Of a stretch of DNA of 14,453 nt, positions 1 to 8,122 are shown in pieces. The notes beneath the pieces are model-generated. The model had not been told where the DNA came from. It was given only the letters and a program-made list of their open reading frames with translations, and ran no database searches. Source of the stretch: Chloroflexota bacterium (lineage in GTDB: Bacteria; Chloroflexota; Dormibacteria; Dormibacterales; Dormibacteraceae); contig VBJR01000055.1 of NCBI GenBank assembly GCA_005880175.1, forward strand, positions 1 to 14,453. Reading direction: 5' to 3'. The stretch's first letter is position 1. Each line of letters starts with the position of its first letter. The translations under genes and the position numbers were made by a program.

Positions 1-1161
1 AGCGCGCTCGCCTTCAAGATCCAGATGGACCCGCAGGGGATCGGCAAGCTGACCTTCTTCCGCGTCTACTCGGGTCGCCTGAAGGCCGGCTCCAGCGTCC
101 TCAACGTGACGCAGGGCAAGCGGGAGCGGGTGGGCCGGATCCTGCGCATGCACGCCATGCGGCGAGAAGAGGTGGAGGAGGTCTTCCCGGGCGACATCGC
201 GGCCGCGGTGGGCCTCAAGACCACCACGACCGGCGACACGCTCGCCGACGAGTCCCAGCCCATCCTGCTCGAGTCGATCACCTTCCCCGAGCCGGTCATC
301 TCAGTGGCGATCGAGCCCCGGACGAAGGTCGACCTGGACAAGCTCGGCATGGCCCTGCAGAGGCTCTCCGAGGAGGACCCGACGTTCCGCGTCTTCACCG
401 ACGAAGAGACGGGCCAGAACATCATCGCCGGAATGGGCGAGCTCCACCTCGAGATCATCGTCGACCGCCTCCTCCGCGAGTTCAAGGTCGACGCCAACGT
501 CGGCAAGCCGCAGGTCGCCTACAAGGAGACGATCCGCCGGCCGGCGCACGGCACCGGGCGGTTCATCCGCCAGACGGGCGGCAAGGGCCAGTTCGGCCAC
601 GTCGAGCTGGAGCTGGAGCCGCTCGAGCGCGGCGGCGGCTTCATCTTCGACGACAAGATCCGGGAAGGCCGGATCCCACGCGAGTTCATCCCCGCCGCCG
701 AGAAGGGCATCCGCGAAGCGCTCTCCACGGGCGTCGTGGCCGGTTACCCGGTCGTCGACCTCAAGGTAAGGCTCGTCGACGGCTCCTACCACCCTGTCGA
801 CTCCAGCGAGATGGCCTTCCAGATCGCCGGCTCCATGGGCTTGAAGGACGGGCTCCGCAAGGCCGACCCCGTGCTGCTGGAACCGGTCATGCTGGTGGAG
901 GTGGTGATGCCCGAGGAGTACCTCGGCGACATCATCGGCGACCTCTCATCGCGGCGCGGGCACATCCTCGGCATGGAAGGCCGGGGCACGGCCCAGGTGG
1001 TGCGCGCGAACGTGCCGCTCGCGGAGATGTTCGGCTACGCGACCCAGCTGCGGTCGATGACCTCGGGTCGCGCCACCTATCACATGGAGTTCAGCAACTA
1101 CGCGGAGATACCGGCCAACATCGCGGAGTCAGTCGGGCGCCGCGGCGGATCACGAAGCTAG
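1..1161 (+). CDS. fusA: Elongation factor G, C-terminal part (5' truncated by window)
   Basis: EF-G is the GTPase that drives translocation of tRNA and mRNA on the ribosome. The reading frame is open from base 1 ([11 protein letters not shown]...), so the gene starts upstream; 386 codons remain of a protein that is usually about 690-700 residues. The GTPase domain is missing from the window. What is seen is domain II ([11 protein letters not shown]), domain III ([26 protein letters not shown]), domain IV with the GGKGQFGHV loop and the [12 protein letters not shown] tip, and domain V ([27 protein letters not shown]). It ends in TAG at 1159-1161, 16 nt before tuf, whose Shine-Dalgarno sequence lies in that gap. 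The internal ATG at 25 is only the first start codon visible in the window and not the true start. Nothing is odd in the visible part. It is almost certainly the translational EF-G, given the neighbours, rather than a paralogue such as EF-G2. Confidence 0.97.
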   Translation, partial: SALAFKIQMDPQGIGKLTFFRVYSGRLKAGSSVLNVTQGKRERVGRILRMHAMRREEVEEVFPGDIAAAVGLKTTTTGDTLADESQPILLESITFPEPVISVAIEPRTKVDLDKLGMALQRLSEEDPTFRVFTDEETGQNIIAGMGELHLEIIVDRLLREFKVDANVGKPQVAYKETIRRPAHGTGRFIRQTGGKGQFGHVELELEPLERGGGFIFDDKIREGRIPREFIPAAEKGIREALSTGVVAGYPVVDLKVRLVDGSYHPVDSSEMAFQIAGSMGLKDGLRKADPVLLEPVMLVEVVMPEEYLGDIIGDLSSRRGHILGMEGRGTAQVVRANVPLAEMFGYATQLRSMTSGRATYHMEFSNYAEIPANIAESVGRRGGSRS

Positions 1162-1177
1162 CCAGGAGGAGTGTTGA

Positions 1178-2362
1178 GTGGGTAAGAAGAAGTTCGAGAG
1201 GACCAAGCCGCACCTGAACGTCGGGACCATCGGTCACATCGACCACGGCAAGACGACGCTCACCGCCGCCATCACGAAGGTGCTGGCCGAGAAGGGCATG
1301 GCCCAGTTCACGCCCTTCGACCAGATCGACAAGGCGCCCGAGGAAAAGCAGCGCGGCATCACGATCTCGATCGCGCACGTTGAGTACGAGACCGAGAAGC
1401 GGCACTACGCACACGTCGACTGCCCGGGCCACCACGACTACATCAAGAACATGATCACGGGGGCCGCCCAGATGGACGGCGCGATCCTGGTCGTGGCCGC
1501 CAACGACGGGCCCATGCCGCAGACGCGCGAGCACGTGATTCTCGCCCGCCAGGTCAACGTGCCCTACATCGTGGTCGCCCTGAACAAGGTCGACATGATG
1601 GAGGACGAGGAGCTGCTCGAGCTGGTCGAGCTGGAGGTCCGCGAGCTGCTTTCCCGCTACGAGTTCCCAGGCGACGACATCCCCGTGGTGCGCGTCTCCG
1701 CGCTGAAGGCGCTGGAGGGCGACGCCGAGTCGTCCGAGGGGGTCCTGCGCCTGATGGAGGCCGTCGACACCTACATCCCGGAGCCGGTGCGCGACACCGA
1801 GAAGCCGTTCCTGATGCCGATCGAGGACGTGTTCACGATCGAGGGTCGCGGCACCGTCGTGACCGGCCGGGTCGAGCGGGGCACGCTCAAGGTCAACGAA
1901 GAGGTCGAGATCACGGGCGTCAAGGACACCCGGAAGACCGTCGTGACCGGCATCGAGATGTTCCACAAGCTGCTCGACAACGCCCAGGCCGGCGACAACG
2001 TCGGCTGCCTCCTGCGCGGGATCAAGCGCGAGGACGTCGAGCGCGGCCAGGTGCTGGCCAAGCCCGGCTCGATCAAGCCGCATACCAACTTCAACGCCAA
2101 CGTCTACGTCCTGACCCGGGAGGAGGGCGGCCGCCACACGCCGTTCTTCACCGGCTACCGGCCGCAGTTCTACATGCGGACCACCGACGTCACGGGCTCG
2201 GTGAAGTTGCCCGAGGGCGTCGAGATGGTGCTTCCCGGCGACAACCTGGAGATGGAGGTCGAGCTCGGGACGCCGATCGCCATCGAGGAAGGCCTCCGCT
2301 TCGCCATCCGCGAGGGTGGCCGGACGGTGGGCGCCGGCGTGGTCACCTCGGTGACCAAGTAG
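1178..2362 (+). CDS. tuf: Elongation factor Tu
   Basis: EF-Tu carries aminoacyl-tRNA to the ribosomal A site as a GTP complex. The protein has 394 residues, the normal length. The G domain shows GHIDHGKT (residues 19-26), RGITI (59-63), DCPGH (81-85, with the catalytic His85), NKVD (136-139) and SALK (174-177). Domains II and III follow, with [13 protein letters not shown] and the [14 protein letters not shown] segment. The start is GTG at 1178, supported by AGGAGG at 1164-1169 with 8 nt spacing and by the family N-terminus. The residue after the catalytic His is His86, where most bacteria have Ala (GHADY). The gene lies 29 nt upstream of rpsJ, which joins the str and S10 operons. Whether the genome has a second tuf copy cannot be seen here. 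Confidence 0.98.
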   Translation: MGKKKFERTKPHLNVGTIGHIDHGKTTLTAAITKVLAEKGMAQFTPFDQIDKAPEEKQRGITISIAHVEYETEKRHYAHVDCPGHHDYIKNMITGAAQMDGAILVVAANDGPMPQTREHVILARQVNVPYIVVALNKVDMMEDEELLELVELEVRELLSRYEFPGDDIPVVRVSALKALEGDAESSEGVLRLMEAVDTYIPEPVRDTEKPFLMPIEDVFTIEGRGTVVTGRVERGTLKVNEEVEITGVKDTRKTVVTGIEMFHKLLDNAQAGDNVGCLLRGIKREDVERGQVLAKPGSIKPHTNFNANVYVLTREEGGRHTPFFTGYRPQFYMRTTDVTGSVKLPEGVEMVLPGDNLEMEVELGTPIAIEEGLRFAIREGGRTVGAGVVTSVTK

Positions 2363-2391
2363 GCGATCGGGAAGGGTAAGGGGCTAGCCGA

Positions 2392-2697
2392 ATGGCGCAG
2401 AGGATCAGGATCCGGCTCAAGGCCTACGACCACCGGGTGCTCGACCAGGCCGCCGACCGCATAGTCGACACGGCCCGGCGGACCAACGCGCGCACGGCGG
2501 GCCCCATCCCGCTTCCGACCGAGATCTCGAAGATGACGGTCATCCGGGGGCCGTTCATCGACAAGGACTCGCGGGAGCAGTTCGAGATGCAGACCCACAA
2601 GCGGATCGTGGACATCCTCGATCCCAACCCGCGGGTGGTCGACGCGCTGATGCGTCTGAACCTGCCGGCGGGTGTTTCCATCGAGATCAAGTCCTAG
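2392..2697 (+). CDS. rpsJ: 30S ribosomal protein S10 (NusE)
   Basis: S10 is a small-subunit head protein and, as NusE, links ribosomes to the transcription complex through NusG/NusB. The protein is 101 residues, standard length. Conserved stretches visible are [14 protein letters not shown] at the N-terminus, GPIPLPT around residue 40, the loop ending in DKDSREQFE and THKRIVDI, and the C-terminal [12 protein letters not shown]. The ATG at 2392 follows AAGGGG at 2378-2383 by 8 nt. It is the first gene of the S10 block, yet only 29 nt separate it from tuf and no promoter or L4-binding leader is visible. It therefore probably shares the upstream str transcript. The stop is 2 nt before rplC. Confidence 0.98.
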   Translation: MAQRIRIRLKAYDHRVLDQAADRIVDTARRTNARTAGPIPLPTEISKMTVIRGPFIDKDSREQFEMQTHKRIVDILDPNPRVVDALMRLNLPAGVSIEIKS

Positions 2698-2699
2698 CC

Positions 2700-3335
2700 A
2701 TGCCGAAAGGACTCCTCGCCCGCAAGCTCGGCATGACGCAGGTCTTCAACGCCGACGGCACCGTCTCGGCCGTGACCGTGCTCGAGGTGGGGCCCTGCCG
2801 CGTCCTCGGGCTGCGGACCGTCGAGAAGGACGGCTACGCGGCGGTCAGGCTGGCCTTTGCGCCGGTCGCCGAGCGGAAGGTCTCCAAGCCGCTGCTGGGC
2901 GAGTTCAAGAAGGCCGGCGCCGATCCCCACCGGCACGTCGCCGAGGTCCGGGGCTACGACGGCCTGGAGGTCGGCCAGGAGCTCAAGTGCGACGTCTTCG
3001 CCGAGGGCGAGCTGGTCGATGTGACCTCGACCTCCAAGGGAAAGGGCTTCCAGGGCCTGGTCAAGCGCCACGGCTTCGGCCGCGGCCCGGAGAGCCACGG
3101 CTCGATGAACGTGCGCAAGCCGGGCTCCATCGGCGCCACGGACGCCGCCCGCGTCTTCAAGGGCGTGCGGATGGCCGGCCAGATGGGCAACGTGCGGACG
3201 ACCGTGCAGGGCCTGAAGGTGCTGAGCGTGGACCCGGAGCGGAACCTGCTGCTGGTGAACGGCGGCGTGCCGGGCCCGAAGGGCTCGGTCGTCCTGGTCC
3301 GCGGCTCCGTGAAGCAGAAGGCTGGAAAGAAGTAG
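2700..3335 (+). CDS. rplC: 50S ribosomal protein L3
   Basis: L3 is an early-assembly large-subunit protein that reaches the peptidyl transferase region. The product is 211 residues, the usual size. It begins MPKGLLARKLGMTQVF, the signature L3 start, and contains the extended loop SHGSMNVRKPGSIGA followed by RVFKGVRMAGQMGN, which holds the Gln that is methylated in Escherichia coli L3 (whether it is modified here is unknown). The ATG lies 2 nt after the rpsJ stop and has only a weak purine-rich stretch in front of it, so translation is probably coupled to rpsJ. rplD starts 2 nt after its stop. Confidence 0.98.
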   Translation: MPKGLLARKLGMTQVFNADGTVSAVTVLEVGPCRVLGLRTVEKDGYAAVRLAFAPVAERKVSKPLLGEFKKAGADPHRHVAEVRGYDGLEVGQELKCDVFAEGELVDVTSTSKGKGFQGLVKRHGFGRGPESHGSMNVRKPGSIGATDAARVFKGVRMAGQMGNVRTTVQGLKVLSVDPERNLLLVNGGVPGPKGSVVLVRGSVKQKAGKK

Positions 3336-3337
3336 CG

Positions 3338-4021
3338 ATGGCGAAGAAGACGGAACCTGCTGACGAGTCGACGGAGACACAATCGTCTCCCCTGACGGTG
3401 AGCACGTACGACGTGACCGCCATCCGGACCGGCGAGACGGACCTCCCCGAGGCCGTCTTCGGGCAGACGCCCAACATGGGCGTGATGCACCAGGCGTACG
3501 TCCGGCAGCTGGCCAACGCCCGCCAGGCCACCGCGGCGACGAAGAACCGCACCCTGGTGACCGGCGGCGGCAGCAAGCCGTACCGGCAGAAGGGCACCGG
3601 CCGGGCCCGCCACGGCTCCACGCGCGAGCCGTCGATGGTCGGCGGCGCCACGGTGTGGGGTCCGAACGGCCGCACGTACACGCAGCGGATGCCGCGCAAG
3701 ATGCGCCGCCTGGCGCTCCGCTCGGCTCTCAGCGTCAAGGCCACCGAGGGCCGGGTGCGGGTCGTGGACGGGTTCGCGCTGGACGAGCCGAAGACGAAGG
3801 CGATGGTCGAGCTGCTGCGCGGCCTCGGCATCCAGGCGGACGAGAACGTCCTGATCGTGCTGCCGGCTGCCAACGACGTGGTCGCGCGGTCAGTGAACAA
3901 CCTGCCCTGGGCCAAGCTGATCCTGGCCAACAACCTCAGCCTGTACGACATCTTCACCCACGACCAGCTCGTGATCGCGAAGGACGCGATCGGGCTGCTC
4001 GAGGAGAACCTGGCGTCATGA
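3338..4021 (+). CDS. rplD: 50S ribosomal protein L4
   Basis: L4 binds 23S rRNA and lines the exit tunnel with its long loop. In some bacteria it also represses its own operon. The protein is 227 residues. The core carries the tunnel-loop motif [18 protein letters not shown] followed by [13 protein letters not shown], and a C-terminal Rossmann-like part ending [17 protein letters not shown]. The first ~18 residues ([16 protein letters not shown]) are a polar extension relative to the usual 205-210 residues. The ATG at 3338 was chosen because it sits 2 nt after rplC and is preceded by GGAAAG at 3324-3329; a GTG at 3400 would remove the extension but has no clear ribosome binding site. The stop overlaps rplW in an ATGA junction at 4018-4021. 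Whether it acts as an autogenous regulator is unknown, since no S10-type leader is visible. Confidence 0.96.
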   Translation: MAKKTEPADESTETQSSPLTVSTYDVTAIRTGETDLPEAVFGQTPNMGVMHQAYVRQLANARQATAATKNRTLVTGGGSKPYRQKGTGRARHGSTREPSMVGGATVWGPNGRTYTQRMPRKMRRLALRSALSVKATEGRVRVVDGFALDEPKTKAMVELLRGLGIQADENVLIVLPAANDVVARSVNNLPWAKLILANNLSLYDIFTHDQLVIAKDAIGLLEENLAS

Positions 4022-4326
4022 GTCGATCTCCCTCGGAAGTGATCCACGGACCCCTGGTGACGGAGCGCTCGTACTCGCTCTTCCAGGAGGGCCGCTACAC
4101 GTTCCGCGTCGCCAACGACGCGACGAAGCCGGAGATCGCGAGCGCCCTCGAAGAGGTGTACGAGGCGCAGGGGATCAAGGTGGTCGCCGTCAACACCATC
4201 AACGTGCGCGGCAAGGTGCGTCGCACCGGCCGCCGCGGGGTGACGGGACGGACGTCCAACTGGAAGAAGGCCATCGTCACCCTGCAAGAGGGCCAGCAGC
4301 TGCAGGGCCTGTTCGGGAGCTTGTAG
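4018..4326 (+). CDS. rplW: 50S ribosomal protein L23
   Basis: L23 sits at the peptide tunnel exit, where it docks trigger factor, SRP and the Sec translocon. The protein is 102 residues, within family range. The family signature is clear: [24 protein letters not shown], then [22 protein letters not shown] strands and the basic loop [24 protein letters not shown]. The start ATG at 4018 overlaps the rplD stop by 4 nt (ATGA), with GAGGAG at 4001-4006 upstream. The frame stays open further upstream, but that part lies inside rplD and does not resemble L23. Confidence 0.97.
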   Translation: MSRSPSEVIHGPLVTERSYSLFQEGRYTFRVANDATKPEIASALEEVYEAQGIKVVAVNTINVRGKVRRTGRRGVTGRTSNWKKAIVTLQEGQQLQGLFGSL

Positions 4327-4328
4327 AC

Positions 4329-5159
4329 ATGCCAGTCAGGAAGTACAAGCCGACCAGCCCCGGGCGCCGCTTCATGGCCACGGCCAGCTTCGAGGAGATC
4401 ACGGCCACCGAGCCGGAGAAGAGCCTCCTCGAGAAGCTGCCGAACCGGGCCGGCCGCAACAACCAGGGCAAGGTCACCGTCCGCCATCGCGGCGGCGATG
4501 GCCGGCGCACGTACCGGCGGATCGACTTCAAGCGTGACAAGTTCGGCGTGCAGGGCAAGGTCGCCACGATCGAGTACGACCCGAACCGCACGGCGCGCAT
4601 CGCGCTCGTCCACTACCGCGACGGCGAGAAGCGCTACATCCTGGCGCCGCTCGGCCTGAAGGTCGGCGATCCGATCATGAGCGGGCCCGACGCGCCGATC
4701 CGCGTGGGCAACGCCCTGCCGCTGGCCAGGATCCCGGTCGGCTCGACGATCCACAACATCGAGCTGACCTTGGGCCGCGGCGCCCAGCTCGTCCGCTCGG
4801 CGGGCGCGTCGGCGCAGCTCCTGGCCAAGGAGGGCGACTACGCCGTCGTCCGCATGCCGTCGTCCGAGCTGCGCCGGGTCCACGTGCGCTGCATGGCCAC
4901 CCTGGGCCAGGTCGGGAACCTGGAGCACGAGAACGAGTCCGGCGGCAAGGCCGGGCGCTCGCGCTGGCTGGGCAAGCGGCCCGAGGTCCGGGGCTCGACG
5001 ATGAACCCGACCGACCACCCGCACGGCGGCGGTGAGGGCAAGACCGGCCCCGGTGGCAATCCGAAGACGCCATGGGGCAAGCCGGCGCTCGGCCTCCGCA
5101 CGCGCAAGGCCAAGAAGGTCTCCGACAAGCTGATCATTCGCCGCAGGGAGAAGCGCTAA
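4329..5159 (+). CDS. rplB: 50S ribosomal protein L2
   Basis: L2 is one of the most conserved large-subunit proteins and is needed for subunit joining and peptidyl transfer. The product is 276 residues, normal length. It begins [15 protein letters not shown] and contains [20 protein letters not shown] sequence, the OB/SH3 core ([23 protein letters not shown]), and the C-terminal [15 protein letters not shown] motif with His230 at the position of the functionally important E. coli His229. The ATG follows GGGAG (4315-4319) by 9 nt and lies 2 nt after rplW. Downstream the tight packing breaks: 176 nt separate it from rpsS. Confidence 0.98.
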   Translation: MPVRKYKPTSPGRRFMATASFEEITATEPEKSLLEKLPNRAGRNNQGKVTVRHRGGDGRRTYRRIDFKRDKFGVQGKVATIEYDPNRTARIALVHYRDGEKRYILAPLGLKVGDPIMSGPDAPIRVGNALPLARIPVGSTIHNIELTLGRGAQLVRSAGASAQLLAKEGDYAVVRMPSSELRRVHVRCMATLGQVGNLEHENESGGKAGRSRWLGKRPEVRGSTMNPTDHPHGGGEGKTGPGGNPKTPWGKPALGLRTRKAKKVSDKLIIRRREKR

Positions 5160-5335
5160 GCGATGGAGTGCAAGTGGGGGCAGGCCCCCCCTTCCGGAAC
5201 CCCCCCCGTCCCCGGGACGTTCGGGGCGCCTGCGGCGCCTCGCTCCGCGTCTGGAAGGGCCGTTCGGGGAGTCGGGAAGACGGACTCACACGCTCGGGCC
5301 AAGCCCTTGCTCACGACAACCCGGAGGTTTGTCTG
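5160..5335 (+). other. GC-rich structured spacer between rplB and rpsS
   Basis: This 176-nt gap is the largest in the ribosomal gene run and looks unlike the coding DNA around it. It holds a G run facing a C run (GGGGG 5176-5180, CCCCCCC 5185-5191), the palindrome TTCCGGAA at 5192-5199, eight C at 5200-5207, the inverted repeat GTCCCCGGGAC at 5208-5218, and a hairpin GGCGCC-TGC-GGCGCC at 5225-5239. CGTTCGGGG occurs twice, at 5218-5226 and 5261-5269. There is no T-run after any hairpin, so it is not a standard rho-independent terminator. It ends with the rpsS Shine-Dalgarno GGAGG at 5323-5327. A 57-codon frame (ATG 5163, TGA 5334-5336) spans it and ends in TGATG on the rpsS start; its P/G/A/R-rich peptide matches nothing I recognise. 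The spacer may be a dispersed extragenic repeat, an attenuator or an RNA regulatory element. These cannot be separated from sequence alone. Confidence 0.7.
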
Positions 5336-5623
5336 ATGTCCAGGTCACTGAAGAAAGGGCCGTACATCGACCAGAGCCTCGCGGACAAGATCGCACGGCT
5401 GAACGCCTCCCGTGACAAGCGGGTGGTCCGCACGTGGGCCCGGGCGTCGACGATCTTCCCCGAGATGGTCGGGCACACGGTCGCGGTCCATGACGGCCGC
5501 AAGCACGTTCCCGTGTTCATCAGCGAGAACATGGTCGGGCACAAGCTCGGCGAGTTCGCGCCCACCCGTCACTTCCGCGGCCACGCCGGCGGTCGGACGG
5601 AGCGCAGCAGCGGGTCGAGGTAG
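5336..5623 (+). CDS. rpsS: 30S ribosomal protein S19
   Basis: S19 is a small-subunit head protein near the A-site finger and the S13 bridge. The protein is 95 residues, standard length, and starts with the family signature [12 protein letters not shown], followed by [30 protein letters not shown] and [20 protein letters not shown]. The ATG at 5336 is preceded by GGAGG at 5323-5327 with 8 nt spacing. The frame is open far upstream (to 5072), but that part crosses the C/G-run spacer and the end of rplB in another frame and has no S19 similarity. The stop is 6 nt before rplV. Confidence 0.97.
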   Translation: MSRSLKKGPYIDQSLADKIARLNASRDKRVVRTWARASTIFPEMVGHTVAVHDGRKHVPVFISENMVGHKLGEFAPTRHFRGHAGGRTERSSGSR

Positions 5624-5629
5624 CGCCTG

Positions 5630-6052
5630 ATGGAAGTGTTGGCACGATCCCGATACATCCGCCGGGCGCCCCGCAAGGCACGCCTGGTCGCGGAGCTGGT
5701 GCGCGGCATGCGCGTCGCGGACGCGCTGGCGCAGCTCGAGTTCTCGCCGAAGCACGCCGCGGTCGACGTGGCGAAGGCCATCAAGTCGGCCGCGGCGAAC
5801 GCCGAGCACAACCACCAGCTGGCCCGCGATCAGCTGTGGCTGAAGCAGGTCCTCGTCGACGAGGGCCCGACGCTGAAGCGCGTGCGCCCGGTCAGCCGGG
5901 GCATGGCGCACCAGTACTTCCACCGCACCTGCCACATCACGGCCATCGTGGAGGACCGTCCCGAGCCGGAGCAGGTGGCGAGGCCGGCCCGGCGCCGACG
6001 GGCGCAACGACGGACCCCGCCGCCGGCTGAAGCAACCGAGGGAGACGAGTAA
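5630..6052 (+). CDS. rplV: 50S ribosomal protein L22
   Basis: L22 lines the polypeptide exit tunnel; its beta-hairpin forms part of the tunnel constriction. The protein is 140 residues. The core contains RYIRRAPRKARLVAELVRGM near the N-terminus and the hairpin and C-terminal region GPTLKRVRPVSRGMAHQY...CHITAIVED. About 25 residues beyond the usual end form a basic then acidic tail (RPARRRRAQRR...EATEGDE). The ATG at 5630 follows GAGG at 5617-5620 by 9 nt. The stop abuts the rpsC TTG start with no gap. Confidence 0.96.
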   Translation: MEVLARSRYIRRAPRKARLVAELVRGMRVADALAQLEFSPKHAAVDVAKAIKSAAANAEHNHQLARDQLWLKQVLVDEGPTLKRVRPVSRGMAHQYFHRTCHITAIVEDRPEPEQVARPARRRRAQRRTPPPAEATEGDE

Positions 6053-7012
6053 TTGGGTCACAAGGTTCATCCCAACGCCTTCCGGCTCGGCGTCTACCGG
6101 ACGTGGGAGGCGAACTGGTTCGCGCTCGACAAGGACTACACGAAGCTCCTGCACGAGGACCTGGCGATGCGCCGGCTCATCATGGGCCGCCTGCGCAACG
6201 CGGGCATCGCGCGCATCGAGACGGAGCGGTCCTCGAACGCGCAGATGACGGTCACCATCCACACCGCCAAGCCGGGCATCGTGATCGGCAAGGGCGGCGC
6301 GTCGGTCGACCAGCTGCGTGAGGACCTGGAGAAGACGTTCGGCAACCGGGTCCGCATCTCGATCCAGGAGATCAAGCAGCCGGAGCTGGACGCCCAGCTG
6401 GTCGCCGAGAACATCGCGTCCCAGCTGGAGCGGCGGATCAGCCACCGGCGGGCGATGAAGCAGTCGATCCTGCGCACCATGCGCTCCGGCGCCAAGGGCG
6501 TGCGGATCGCGCTCGCGGGCCGCCTGCGCGGCGCCGAGATGGCGCGGCGCGAGTGGGACCGCGAGGGCCGCGTGCCGCTGCACACGCTGCGCGCCGACAT
6601 CCAGTTCGGCAAGGCGACGGCCAAGACGACGTTCGGGATGATCGGGATCAAGGTCTGGATCTACCGCGACATGGTCAAGGGCCGCACCCGCGGTGGCGAG
6701 CAGCAGACCGAGATCGCGCCGCAGCCGACGGAGGCCGAGGTCGCGAGCGCCCAGCAGGCCGCGCAGCAGCAGTCCCAGGGCGGTCCGGGCAACCGGCCGC
6801 CGGGTCAGCGACCGCGCCGGCGCGGCGGTCGGGGCCGGTCGGGCGGCGGTGGCGGCGGCGGTCAGGGTGGCCAGGGCGGCGGTCCGCGGCCGGGCGGCGG
6901 CGGTGGCGGCCAGGGCCAGGGCGGTCCGGGCGGCCAGGGCCAGGGCGGCCAGGGCCAGGGCGGCCAGGGTGGCCACGGCGGCGGCCGGGAGGGCGGCAAT
7001 GCTCCTTCCTAA
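6053..7012 (+). CDS. rpsC: 30S ribosomal protein S3 with long Gly/Gln/Arg-rich tail
   Basis: S3 is a small-subunit head protein that helps form the mRNA entry channel and contributes to ribosomal helicase activity. The protein is 319 residues, against about 210-240 for most bacteria. Residues 1-213 are the normal protein: [14 protein letters not shown], a KH domain with the GKGG loop at 79-82, and the C-terminal domain ending [11 protein letters not shown]. From about residue 214 on there is a low-complexity tail, first Gln-rich, then a basic [10 protein letters not shown] patch, then Gly/Gln repeats. It starts with TTG at 6053, directly after the rplV stop; the frame matches the conserved N-terminus and a GGAG lies about 9 nt upstream. 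The last 14 nt overlap rplP, whose start is embedded in the tail. An RNA-binding role for the RGG-like tail is inference. Confidence 0.96.
   Translation: MGHKVHPNAFRLGVYRTWEANWFALDKDYTKLLHEDLAMRRLIMGRLRNAGIARIETERSSNAQMTVTIHTAKPGIVIGKGGASVDQLREDLEKTFGNRVRISIQEIKQPELDAQLVAENIASQLERRISHRRAMKQSILRTMRSGAKGVRIALAGRLRGAEMARREWDREGRVPLHTLRADIQFGKATAKTTFGMIGIKVWIYRDMVKGRTRGGEQQTEIAPQPTEAEVASAQQAAQQQSQGGPGNRPPGQRPRRRGGRGRSGGGGGGGQGGQGGGPRPGGGGGGQGQGGPGGQGQGGQGQGGQGGHGGGREGGNAPS
6908..6976 (+). repeat. 15-bp tandem-type repeat in the rpsC tail
   Basis: Within the sequence for the S3 tail the 15-mer GGCCAGGGCCAGGGC (reads Gly-Gln-Gly-Gln-Gly) is present exactly at 6908-6922, 6932-6946 and 6947-6961. 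A degenerate copy follows at 6962-6976, and a 9-nt GGTCCGGGC insert separates the first two copies. The flanking sequence (about 6830-6990) consists of related GGC/GGT-rich units. Such repeats are prone to slippage, so tail length may vary between strains. Confidence 0.85.
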
Positions 7013-7448
7013 GCGAGTCAAGCACCGCAAGCAGCACAAGGGACGCCGCGGCGGCGTCGCCACGCGCGGCAACACGATCGCGTTCGGCCAGTTCGCGCTG
7101 CAGGCCGAGGAGGCCTGCTGGATGACGAACCGCCAGATCGAGGCGGCCAGGCGGGCGATGACCCGTCACGTGCGCCGCGGCGGCCAGATCTGGATCCGGA
7201 TCTTCCCGGACAAGTCCGTGACCAAGAAGCCCGCCGAGACCCGAATGGGCTCGGGCAAGGGCAACCCGGAGGGCTGGGTGGCGGTGATCAAGCCCGGCCG
7301 CATCCTGTTCGAGATGGGCGGCGTCAACCACGACGTGGCCAAGGAGGCCATGCGCCTGGCGGCCGCCAAGCTGCCCGTGCGCACGCGCTTCGTGGCCTCG
7401 GTCGAGCCGTCGGCGGCGCACGCGGGGAGTGCAGAGCGTGAAGGCTGA
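6999..7448 (+). CDS. rplP: 50S ribosomal protein L16
   Basis: L16 sits near the A site and the central protuberance and positions aminoacyl-tRNA. The protein is 149 residues. It starts [19 protein letters not shown], the family signature, and contains [46 protein letters not shown] and [17 protein letters not shown]. The ATG at 6999 is inside the end of rpsC (14-nt overlap) with GGAGGG at 6988-6993, so its ribosome binding site lies in the Gly-rich S3 tail. The same frame is open further upstream, but only as a shadow of the rpsC repeat. A short tail ([14 protein letters not shown]) follows the core. The stop overlaps rpmC. Confidence 0.97.
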   Translation: MLLPKRVKHRKQHKGRRGGVATRGNTIAFGQFALQAEEACWMTNRQIEAARRAMTRHVRRGGQIWIRIFPDKSVTKKPAETRMGSGKGNPEGWVAVIKPGRILFEMGGVNHDVAKEAMRLAAAKLPVRTRFVASVEPSAAHAGSAEREG

Positions 7449-7839
7449 GGACTTGAGAACCCTGGACGGCGAGGAGCTGACCACCCGGCTGAAAGGGGCG
7501 CGGCGCGAGCTCTACGAGCTGCGCTTCAAGCTCGCGGTCGGGCAGCTGGACGACCACCGGCAGATCCGGAAGGTGCGCAAGGACATCGCCCGGATCCTGA
7601 CGGTCGTCCACGCGCGCCGCCTGGGTGAGGAGATCCTCGAGGTCACGATGGACGACGGCGACGGGGCCGTCGCCACCGCCACGGCGCCCGCCGCCGACGA
7701 GGCCGAGGAGCCCGTCGCGGAGGTCGCCGCCGGGACGCCGGACGAGGAGACACCCGAGAACGTGGAGACCGCCAAGGAAGCCCCCGCTCCTCGGCCACGA
7801 GCCCGCCGTCGCACGGCCGGAGAAGAAGGGAATGACTGA
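7438..7839 (+). CDS. rpmC: 50S ribosomal protein L29 with acidic C-terminal extension
   Basis: L29 is a small helical protein beside the peptide tunnel exit, next to L23. The first ~65 residues match the family: [14 protein letters not shown], then [37 protein letters not shown]. Typical L29 ends there at about 65-70 residues, but this product has 133. The remainder is a low-complexity tail rich in Ala, Glu, Asp and Pro, with a short basic patch (RPRARRR) near the end. I chose GTG 7438 because GGGGAG at 7424-7429 lies 8 nt upstream and the product then begins with the conserved MKAEDL; a GTG at 7429 in the same frame would overlap that site. It overlaps rplP by 11 nt and rpsQ by 8 nt. The tail's function is unknown. 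Confidence 0.94.
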   Translation: MKAEDLRTLDGEELTTRLKGARRELYELRFKLAVGQLDDHRQIRKVRKDIARILTVVHARRLGEEILEVTMDDGDGAVATATAPAADEAEEPVAEVAAGTPDEETPENVETAKEAPAPRPRARRRTAGEEGND

Positions 7840-8122
7840 GACTGAGCAGCAGACGACGACCGCGGCGGAGCCGCGCAGCCGCCGCAAGGTCCGGCTCGGG
7901 ACGGTGGTCTCGGACAAGATGGACAAGACCGTCGTCGTGCAGGTGACCGACCGCAAGAGCCATCCGCTGTACAAGAAGGTCATCCAGCACCGCGTGCGCT
8001 TCAAGGCCCACGACGAGGGCAACGAGTGCAAGGTGGGCGACCTGGTCCGGATCATGGAGACCCGGCCGCTGTCCCGCGACAAGCGCTGGCGCGTCGTGGA
8101 AGTGGTGGAGAAGGCCCGGTGA
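7832..8122 (+). CDS. rpsQ: 30S ribosomal protein S17
   Basis: S17 is a primary 16S rRNA binding protein of the 30S body with an OB fold. The protein is 96 residues. After a polar N-terminal extension of about 16 residues ([16 protein letters not shown]) the family sequence begins: [68 protein letters not shown]. The ATG at 7832 overlaps the rpmC stop by 8 nt; upstream in the same frame is only rpmC sequence. The stop forms a GTGA junction with rplN at 8119-8122. Confidence 0.96.
   Translation: MTETEQQTTTAAEPRSRRKVRLGTVVSDKMDKTVVVQVTDRKSHPLYKKVIQHRVRFKAHDEGNECKVGDLVRIMETRPLSRDKRWRVVEVVEKAR

Noticed and set aside
2363..2391. S10-operon promoter or L4 leader between tuf and rpsJ
   Set aside because: Only 29 nt are available and they consist mainly of the ribosome binding site; no -35/-10 or leader structure fits.
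5225..5239. Rho-independent terminator after rplB
   Set aside because: The hairpin GGCGCC-TGC-GGCGCC is strong but no T-run follows, and transcription must continue into rpsS and the rest of the operon.
5072..5335. N-terminal extension of S19 by 88 codons
   Set aside because: The region overlaps rplB out of frame and the C/G-run spacer; the good Shine-Dalgarno sequence and the conserved [12 protein letters not shown] place the start at 5336.
5345..7075. Long minus-strand open frame opposite rpsS-rpsC
   Set aside because: Low-complexity Ala/Leu/Arg sequence produced by codon bias of the plus-strand genes; no family similarity.
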